From Sphagnum magellanicum (lineage: Eukaryota; Streptophyta; Sphagnopsida; Sphagnales; Sphagnaceae), in the NCBI GenBank assembly GCA_021904315.1, contig CM038922.1, positions 17,025,347 to 17,089,346 of the forward strand: a DNA stretch of 64,000 nt. The letters run 5' to 3'. A program made the position numbers and the translations under genes. Position 1 is the first letter of the stretch. Every line of letters begins with the position of its first letter. This document shows, piece after piece, positions 55,029 through 64,000 of this stretch. Below the pieces are notes generated by a model. That model did no database searches and was not told the DNA's origin. It was given only the letters and a program-made list of their open reading frames with translations.

Positions 55029-57953
55029 TTACATCTGGGGAAGCTCCACAGGGAACGGGCAGTGACTGGAAGAATCCTCCAGGCAATGCCCACACAGATA
55101 GACACCACCACTGTTGCTTTTCCAGGCGTAACTGAAAATGACCTGCTATGGGCGGGTGTCTGCCCTGGCCGCCTTGCCCTGGCGTGCTTGATTCAGGAAG
55201 TCTTTTGCCATGTCCTCCTTGAAGCGCTCCCACAGAGCCAATGGGTTTGCAACAGCATTGAACACCAGCAAGGCAGCAAACAGTGCCCTGAAGCATGAGG
55301 CACTGGCCATGCTTGCAGCCTCCTCCATGCACTGGGCCCACTTAGCATCGTCCTGCAGCAAACCACGCTGATGACATGCTTCTTTGAAAGATGCGTGCTA
55401 CGTGGGATGTTGCAAGTGCCTATTGGTGCACGCGAGGTCCTCAAAATACGTAGCCCTAGGCACGTGATGCAGCAAAAGACGCAAGAAGTACCTCTCCCCC
55501 TTGGAGGGTTGCACAAAGTACATGCGACCGACAAGCAGCAAACCTGGCATCTGTGTGCGGAGCGCCCATTGCTTTTCCTTCTTTTTCCATGTGGCAATGC
55601 GTGGAAAGTCATGGTAAAGCGTGTTGAGAGCCAAGTGCAATGGTGCAGATGGATTGAGATGTTCTCGTGCTGTTTTGTTAAATGCAAACCATGCAGTCAG
55701 AGTTGTGTGAGGGTTCCGGTTAAATACAACCGTAGCATCAGTGCCCTCTTGAAACAGGATGGTTTGACGCCCTTTCAAGTGCACAACAAGTCGAACTACA
55801 TTGGGGTGCTCCTTGTGCAGATCAAAGCCATATAGACAGTGGCTGGCCTTAGAAGCCGACACATACCGGCCGTCTTGGTAGATCTTGATCTCATCCCGCA
55901 TGCGTGGCTGAACGGGCGTAGTGCCATCAGGTGCAACAACGTCCATCAGGCCAACGTCCACCTGTGCACGGTCGTGGCCCTTGTAGACATACTTGTAGAG
56001 GTATTTGACAGCCGCGACGAAGGTGCAGACCTCCACATTGATGTGGCAGTTGAAGAGCAGGGACAAGTATGGGTTGTAGAGCACCACCCAGCGGTTGTCA
56101 AAGGCAAACCCACCCCTGCAGCAACAACAACCAAACAGTAGTTGTTACATGAGTGGTGCCACAGGTCAATAAACGCAAGCATGGCAGCATAGTCGTGCAT
56201 GTTATCAGTCCAAATGCATGGTCTTACTGCCAGCACACTTACCGCTCAAATGTGCAGCCATCATCCCAGCAGCGGTATGTTGGGTAGGAGCCGGTGGTGT
56301 CGGTGGTGTGCTCTATGAAGGCCTTAGGGTAGCCTTTTGAACAAACGTTGTCAGCCATGCAAAGGCAATGTGGGTTGATGGTGCCACAGGGGCCATGCAG
56401 CATGCAACTTGTAATGACCTCAAAAAGAGTGGGGTGTGCATCCTTATCGGGCAACTCTGCAGACGCCATGCGGTCGTACTCATCGGGCCCTTGTGGTTTG
56501 TGATCGAAGTACAGAATGAGCAGAATGTGTGCATGGGGCAGGTCTCTCTTCTGCCACTCAATGACATGAATGTCAGCCACCACCTCGCCAAAAATGCCCT
56601 TCTTCAAAAGCTTGTCCAGCAAGTGCTGTAATTTGCCAACAAAAACGCATGTGACCAAATCAGGGCGGTCATGGGCAATCTCGCCAGGCTTCAGCGCTGA
56701 CAATCTTTTCCCACTTGGGGTTGCAGGTCATGGTGATGAACAAATCAGGCTTGCCATATTGGCGGACAATGGCCATGGAATCTTGGTACAACTGAGCCAT
56801 GTGTCGGTGGCCACCAATGAATGAGGATGGCAATACAAGGAACCTGCCCAGGTTGTCGGTGTTGGCGTCGTTATTAGCAACAGCATTAGCCATGCCACCA
56901 TAAATTGCTGCACGAAAAGGGCCCTGGTTGTTGCGTATGTAAAACAGCCATTGTGATTCCACTTTGTTGTATTGGTCAACACCCCACTCTTGATACAAAC
57001 GTTTGCCATACACAAAGAGGGCGTGCGATGCCAGGTTCCTATCGTGCATGTGATAGTAAGCCCATTCCCGAGCAGTGATTTTTTTGTGTTGTGCAGGTTA
57101 TGCTGGCCCTGCATCTGCTGCAACATGCTCAACATCACCTTCCTCCTCGTTGTCATCATCCTGTGCAGGTTGTGCTGGCTCTGCATCTGCTACAACATGC
57201 CCAACATCACCTTCCTCCTCGTCGCCAACAACCCGTCGACAGACAGGGGCAACAGCAGCATGGGGCATGCCTCGCTGCCAGCCGGGCTCACCATGAGGAT
57301 GGAACAACATAAAGTGCAGCGGATCGTAAGTAGGGTGCAGGTCATTAATCCTCCATAGCCCGCCATTGCGTGCATGCACTCTGATGTCCCTGCATGTAAC
57401 CGGCTCGTCATCGCCACCTGTGCAGGAGCAACAACATTTATAGGATGAATGAGGAATATTGCATCAAGTGAGTGATGGCAACAAACAAATAGCACAGCAG
57501 TACACGTTGCTGAAGAACCTCACCTGGCAACAGCCCAGCCACTTCGAAGGCGGTAGGAGCATTGTAGCGGCACTTGTCAACGTTGCCGTCGACCTTGATG
57601 ACAACTTCCCATTGAGGCAAGTCGTGTGCGGGCATGTCCATGACTTGTTTGAAACGCTGCACAAATGTGTTATGATCATGCAACATCTGTTGTAGCCCTG
57701 CCAAAATTGGCTGATGCAAAGCAGCGCCCGTAACACCCAAAGCTGCAAGGCGTGCTATGACTTGTGCATCCATGGAATCAATGATGTACAGTTGGGTGAA
57801 TTGTGGCACATCATGCTCGGTGGGCTGCAAAGGCCCCAGCAACTGATGCACAGCCCCGGCCCTGACTCCGAGTGCAAAGGGGGCCTTAGTAGTCATGTCA
57901 ATGACTGGAGAAAAAACGAGCTTATTTAAGTAATGGCCACTCCTTTTTCTCAA
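55029..57953 (-). pseudogene. Helitron Rep (HUH endonuclease) ORF with two introns, lacking the helicase half
   Basis: Rep half of a canonical plant Helitron RepHel. In order: LLGPLQPTEHDVPQFTQLYI; RINDLHPTYDPLHFMLFHPH; ITAREWAYYHMHDR; LPSSFIGGHRHMAQLYQDSM; LFITMTCNPKW; the HUH motif DLPHAHILLIL; then VVLYNPYLSLLFNCHINVEV and KYLYKYVYKGHDRA. Introns with GT/AG borders at 57418-57523 and 56116-56242 join in phase and restore family sequence (AGLLPG-GDD and TFER-GGFAFDNRW). A one-base shift near 56695 breaks KIVSA/LKPGEIAHDRPDL. Stops TAA 57098-57100, TAG 55398-55400 and TAG 55146-55148 are in frame and all Gln-compatible. The frame ends at TAA 55029. No Walker motifs, TC start or CTRR end were found nearby. 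Confidence 0.85.
57105..57225 (-). repeat. Internal acidic duplication in the Helitron Rep ORF
   Basis: The peptide EEEGDVGHVVADAEPAQPAQ is followed by a near copy EEEGDVEHVAADAGPA, then a stop, then PAQ. At DNA level the units are about 63 bp apart. The stop (TAA, minus strand 57100-57098) sits exactly where the first copy has CAA. Confidence 0.85.
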
Positions 57954-58200
57954 GGGACTTCCTGGATATAGGTCCCACCTTGAACAGAGAGAGGAGAGCC
58001 CCCAAGAGGGTGCCCAATGTTCACAAAGTCCCTTTTGGAGGACTTCCCCCTTTTACCTTCACAAGTCATGTTCCCTTATTTTTTTCATTATTTTACATAT
58101 CTGGGGCGTTTTAAGTATGGGAGAAGGGTCTATCAGGAGACCTTTCCGGATTTGAGATCCTTGTGAGGCCGCGAAAAGGGGGTTGGGGGGGGGAAGGGTA
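57954..58200. other. GC-richer block upstream of the Helitron Rep ORF
   Basis: Probably the 5' part of the Helitron or its flank. It includes related copies of AAGGGACTT/GGACTTCC near 57950 and 58025-58048, and a G-rich run (GGGGGTT then nine G, AAGGG) at about 58177-58198. No terminus could be defined. Confidence 0.4.
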
Positions 58201-61200
58201 CATATTCTACAAATATTTGTAAATTTAGTGCATCCTATCAACTTAATATTAGTCTCTTGGCAACTTCAACACATGTCTATTGAATAATTGATTAATTTTT
58301 AAAAAACCAATTTCAACAAATAGATTTTATTTTTTTTAAGATTCAATATTTTCCTTCATAATTTTTTTTGAAAATTTCAACATTCTGAAAATAGTATAAT
58401 TAATGTAATGTCAAAGCTACTAACATATAGGGTATTGGGTTATTCTTCCACTTACCAGACAACGTCTTGGAGGGGTGTCACAAGTTTGAATCATCGAGTA
58501 TGGTATAATTTTAAAGGATGGATGGGATGAGGGGTGGGGGGCTTTACTTGTATTTTCTATGGTTTGTCACTTCTTACATCTCTCTCACCTCTTACTTGCA
58601 CCTGATTTATTGTCATTCTTCAAACATCAAGTAAATAAATAAGATAACATTAAGGTTTCAACACACCAATGTTTTTCTTTTGTCAATTTTGTGTTGTAGT
58701 CAAAGAGGTGATTATCCAATAAAAGATTTCGCCAAATATGGCTACAAGCTAAATATGATTTAAGTATAAATTTTTAAAAAACATCATTTTATATTTTTAA
58801 CTACCTACTTGAACCATGTAAAGAAATTTGACAATTTTTTTAAAAAATTGATCAAATTTTGACGATTAAAATTTTCAAAAGGAAGATGATTTAGCACTTT
58901 GGGGGGGGGGGTATACATAGCCAACAAAAAAATAGTTATGACACACATATACACTTATAACAACAAGTTACTAACAATAAGCTTAATGTTTCAAGATAGC
59001 CCACACCTTCATGATTTAGCCCTAGTTTTAACTATCATACACTTCTAGAATTTATCTTAAAACAATCTTTCACACACCTCCACAAGAATGTAACTAACCC
59101 TAACAAAAGTTGAACCTCAAGAAATGAAACTGAAATTAAATAAATTCAATTAAACAAGCTAAGAACATCAAGTTAGTCATAAGGAAGAAGTAATTTGCAC
59201 AAAAAGATCTATACAAAGAAAAATAAAATTCATTGATATTTTTTCCCCCTTTTCTTCCTTTTCACCTCCTTCTAGGTTCTAGTTGTATTTTAACTCCTTC
59301 AAGGCAAAAATCCTTACCCACTTGCTTCTCAAGTTGTCTTCATTTCCTATTGAACAATCCTCTTCATGAAATGTCTATTGAACCACTATTGTTGCCACCT
59401 CCTTTGCTCCCTCATGATATCTCTCCCTCCATTATCCACTGCTCCTTGAGCTTGCCTTGGAAGCTTCCTCTTTCATGAGGGAGCACTTCCATGTTCATGA
59501 TACATCACATTGTCCACATATACTACACATCAATTACATTAAAAAACAAAATGTGGCAAGGTTCAAGATAATGTAACAACATAAGAAACTCAAAAAGCTT
59601 GATGATATCCCAACATGGAAAACAAATAAACTTGGATAACATATTCCAAATATAGTTCAACATAACTTTGCTAAATATCCAATTAAAATTTATTCACATT
59701 TAACCATGGACGAGTGACTTGATTTTTAACCTTCAAAATTTGAACTATGCATAAGTGAATTTTTTTCATCAAATTACCAATGAAACATGAAGCAAAGTGA
59801 CCTATTATAAGGTGAGCCAAAAAATTCACATGTTCGGCAAGACAAACAAGTGTAAATCTTAATATTATTAATTACTTTCAATTTGTTATTTCAAATAGAA
59901 ACATTTGCATGGCTTTAACCTTAACTCATCATTTAATTTATGTTTGGAGTTTTTCATTCCATCCATCCATTGAACTAGATCTACAATAGACATGCAAATT
60001 GACCAACAATAGATGACAATATCCTACACAGTTGAATCTTTTAAGAAGAATGCCCATCATTTTACTTTGGATATAATATGTAAAAATGGATTAAAAAATT
60101 ATACATGGTGAAAAATGGCTTTCAATCACTTGCAATGAGAATAATTTAAATTGTTGTCAAAGATCAATGCATGCATGATCCATGCAAAACTTGGGTGATG
60201 ACAAAACAAAACAAAATATAAAAAACCCCAAAAAATGCATTCACAGTCCATAGTAAGATGTGGTTTGAACATTCCTCAAAAAGTTGGACCTACTGAACTA
60301 ACAACTAATAATCAATAGATTTTGTGGAATGGGTGTAACAACCCTATTGGAGACAATTTTGATTAATATCATCCCAAGAAAAACAACACCAATTACATCA
60401 ACCAGCACCATGTTAATGAACCTAAATTATCTACAATAGCACCACATGTGGATTACCGAGGATATTGAAATGTTGCAAGAGTAGATCATCTTTCAAGAAC
60501 AATCTATTCCTTGGGCACTATCCTAGTCTTTTTGTCTCAATCACTGAAAAACTTACATAATACCTTTTAAGCACACCAATTCCTTTCATCAAATAGAGAA
60601 TTAGCTACAACCCCATCAAAAAAATTATGCAAAAAATAATTTACATAGTTCAGCCCGAATTACCCATTCTATTCTCACAAAAAACATGTGGATCATTTTT
60701 TCCCTGAAAGCATTCACTAAAATGTCCTTCAAGAGCCAACACAACTTGATGTCAATATTCTCAAATACTACCCAATTTGCCACATGTTGGTCGCTCTAGG
60801 AAATAGGTACAAAAAACCTACTGCCAACAAAACCAAATCAACCTACAACATTTGCAAAATCCATAAAGGCAAAAAATACTTCAAATAGTTGTAACCCCAA
60901 AATGCACATCAATTGAAAATATTATACTCACATCCAAAAACCACAGCCCCAAAAACTGAATTAAAAAAAGGTGCAATGATTAATCCAACTCCCTTATTAG
61001 CAAGTCTTGCAACACCACATGAGATTAGATTCGGATAACCTTCAACCATTCACAAACACAAAGTGTTAGATTTTATGGACAAAATCCAAAGCATTGATCG
61101 CATAATAACAAAATTCAAAATCAACCACAAATCATGAAAAGCCAATAGATTTGGCACATAATAATGGACTCCCAATTTAACGACAAATCATGCAAAATGA

Positions 61201-64000
61201 TGTGATAGATTATTCAAAAAATGGTGAAGAAGAGTCCATAATCATGCATAATCATGTGTCAGATCAATCACAATTTTGCTTAACAAAAGTCCATGGAGCA
61301 TTATTATCACCTGTAATGGGTGCAAGCCCATTTGTTGCTGAAACCTCAAAATATTCCAAACAAAACATTCATTATACATGGTGCTGCAAGTTCCCAATAA
61401 ACAAGTCAAATCCAAATATCCATGGAGATCCTTTCTGAAGACATTCAAGAATGATGGGGATTTATGCTTGTTGCTATCATTTACATCAAGGATGTTATTT
61501 GATGAAAATACCATTTGCTCTCTTGAAGGGGAGTTAAATAATATTTCCAAATGATATTACAAACTATCAATGATATCTAGGTATATGAAAGTAGCCCAGC
61601 AAATGACACCAGCAAACCTCTGGACCCCACCATGGTCATGCATGTCATGCAAGCTTGTTCCATTCCAAAAACTCCAAAAGAGACATTAGTTAATGTAGAT
61701 TCCATGCAGTGTTGTGCAACCCCTATCAACCTCTATATTACACACTTGCCTATATATCTCTTTCAAACACCATATTTTTTGTGTGCGACAAGGTCATTGA
61801 AGTCATAAATTTAATGACTTTCCAAATGCATAAACCCAGTGAAAATCAAACAACTAGGAATCTATGCATCCCTTTCAATACCATAGGCAATTTGTGAGTA
61901 CATGGCAAAATGACAAACAAAACAAATCAACCTTCCACAAAACCTCCTTATGTATGTACAACAATCAAAGCAGAACACTTGTGCAAAAATGCAAGGAATA
62001 AATTCCCTCAAAACTCACAAACATAGCATCTTCAACTAAAATCCTTGGACAACTTGTTACAGAATGGTATTTCCACATATTGTGTTGGGTTTACCCATCA
62101 GTCAATGTTGTTGTCGATCAAAGTATTATACCCAATTCCACACACCTCCATAGTAGGGTTTGTACAATATACTCCAAAACCTCCATGCCTCGAATACTAC
62201 AAAAGTGAATTTTTGTATATTGTCAATTAATTATCAAATTAAAATATCAAGTAAAATACTATCTAAAGTACTTATGAAAATTATATAAATAAAAACAAAA
62301 ACTTCTAATTGTTTCAAAAATGTTCCTGACCAAAAAGTTATAGAAATGTGGCCTTCGTGACATTCCTGAAACTTATTTTAAATACAATGATTAGGAACAT
62401 CAAAATTCAAAATATTATTGATATCATTATAGTTTCAAATTCTATAGAACATGGTAATGTATTCACCAAAAAAATTAATGAAAATATTTTTTTAAGTGTT
62501 TCCTATTTTTCCAAAGTTCAATGGGTCTAGTCAAATTTACCATGATGTTCTTTGTTGGTCCACCTATCATACTTCCACCCCTCAAACATAGTTTATGAAG
62601 AACATGCAATAACCTTGAAACCACTAGATGAACACATCGATGTGATTCTAAATAATAATTCCAAAAACTCATGTAAGTTAACCAAAAAAATGATTTATTA
62701 GCTTTGGCCATAAGAAAGTGCAATCATCTCTATTAGAAGGACTTATAAATGATCAATGTTAAGGGCGTAGGTTGATTACATTGTTTTGGATGAACAAGGC
62801 TTAAGGATAGGGATTGATCATTGGACATTGGAGGTTTAAATTTTGAATTTTTGTTTAGTTTTGTGAATCATGTTGATAGTGACTTGGGGACTAACCAAAG
62901 ATGGGAATTCTGGGAAAAGGATTTTCATTTTTAGACACATTGTTTTGGAGTAATGAAATAAATGTAAGTACTTAGTAGCAAAAACTATAGACTTTAATTT
63001 TGATATACCACATATATAATTTTGCTATTTGATTTGATTTCAACAAAACATGGAATTTTTTGTTATATTTTGATTGAAAATTTCAGTAAACAAGAGAAGT
63101 ATAGACTTTTGCAGTGATTTTCATATTCAAATTGTTGTGTGAATTTTCTTAAGTATCAAAAATATAAATGAATTATAATTATGTTTTTGGATTTTTTACA
63201 TTATATCTTGAAGTACATATTCTAGGTATGTGAAATAACTATGAATCTAATGTTTTAATGAATTGCAGAGACATGTGTGTTTACAAGGAAGGAATTGTGA
63301 ATGTGTGCATATTGTAATGCAAATTTGTTGTTACAATAAGCGTGGAATAGTTCTACAAAAATTTAATCCACATCTACCATTTGGTGACCATCTTTTGGGG
63401 CACTTTTTATATTTGTATTACATGGACAAGAGGATTTTTTGCATTTTCCATTATGTATACTATAGATGAAGGTGTTTAGATAATGGTTTAGTTTTCAATT
63501 CAAATTTAGAAAGGGTATGTTAGAAAACACTAAAAGTTTAAGCGGTTGATGCCGTAAGTACTATAGAATGATCTACAAACTTTGAAGAAGAAGGATTGTG
63601 AAACAAGATGAATCGGATGGTGACTTAGAGTTTACAATGGCAATTGGATTTGGAGGCAAATTGTCAAGGTCTTGAAAAAGAAACAAAAGAAAATCTTGAA
63701 AATGGAGAGGAGTATGTGGGAAACCCAATATCGGAATTTGATGTTGGACAAACAAGTTTTAAGAACAGAAAAAAGACCTATAGGACACATGTCGTCATTT
63801 CTACCACAAGAAGTGGTAAGGTGTGAAGTATGGATTGGTGGTCTTCAAAGAAGGCACAGTTATAGATGACAATCTTCGCATAAAAAAATACAATCAAATA
63901 CTCACCCAAATGAATGGGTGGAATATATTTTTTAGCTGCAATCTATGGTTTAGAGTCGCAAGGATCAAGATGGAACAAAGACTTCTGTAGTACTTAATCA
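58201..64000. other. AT-rich intergenic desert to the window end
   Basis: No recognisable gene. A run of ten G occurs near 58902-58911. Short frames at 63263-63469 and 63644-63869 have some codon-like texture (for example MERSMWETQYRNLMLDKQ) but no family I know. They could be eroded repeat ORFs or an exon of a gene beyond the window. Confidence 0.4.

Noticed and set aside
55371..55835. 154-aa plus-strand frame
   Set aside because: Antisense to the conserved Helitron Rep frame.

Overview
The window is nuclear DNA of a land plant. It holds three intron-containing host genes with plant orthologues, set in long AT-rich deserts littered with transposon remains. The host genes use the standard code, ending in TAG, TAA and TAA. 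The lineage cannot be fixed from sequence alone. Short introns in an AT-rich, transposon-rich genome would suit a bryophyte, fern, lycophyte or other seedless plant; this is a weak inference.

Layout. 1-3.1 kb: AT-rich, with a diverged tandem duplication. 3.36-6.13 kb (+): SIK1, a Hippo/STE20-type kinase in two exons. 6.1-11.5 kb: mostly desert. 11.55-13.72 kb (-): CHL27/CRD1, the diiron subunit of the Mg-protoporphyrin monomethyl ester cyclase, five exons, with a CCAAT-bearing upstream region. 14-15.4 kb: microsatellites and a broken Myb/SANT ORF of the kind carried by PIF/Harbinger elements. 16.96-18.13 kb: a degenerate 10-11 bp repeat built from CCTAGG and TTAA palindromes. 20.6-21.6 kb (-): PIF/Harbinger transposase fossil. 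25.3-28.7 kb (-): a very decayed, AT-eroded Helitron-type Rep/helicase. 30.71-38.55 kb (+): a nearly complete Ty3/gypsy LTR retrotransposon. 39.33-39.94 kb: a 616-bp Helitron deletion derivative with both termini. 40-49 kb: desert. 49.46-52.67 kb (-): an F-box gene with a long N-terminal extension. 53-55 kb: a G-quadruplex tract, a foldback element and tandem modules. 55.0-57.95 kb (-): the Rep half of a canonical plant Helitron with two introns. 58-64 kb: desert.

The most interesting signal is the Ty3/gypsy gag-pol. One frame runs 5,298 nt (1,766 codons) from ATG 32408 to TAA 37705 with no frameshift, yet has eight internal stops (six TAG, one TAA, one TGA). Every one becomes Gln or Arg by a single T-to-C change, and at least one falls on an invariant reverse-transcriptase Gln. 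The two 798-bp LTRs differ at only 5 sites by eye, too few for eight nonsense mutations to have accumulated after insertion by neutral decay. The Helitron Rep ORF shows the same kind of stop, and an internal duplication there keeps CAA at the site that reads TAA in its sister copy. Explanations to separate: deamination of methylated C before the last transposition with mobilisation in trans, U-to-C editing of the transcript, or stop-codon readthrough.
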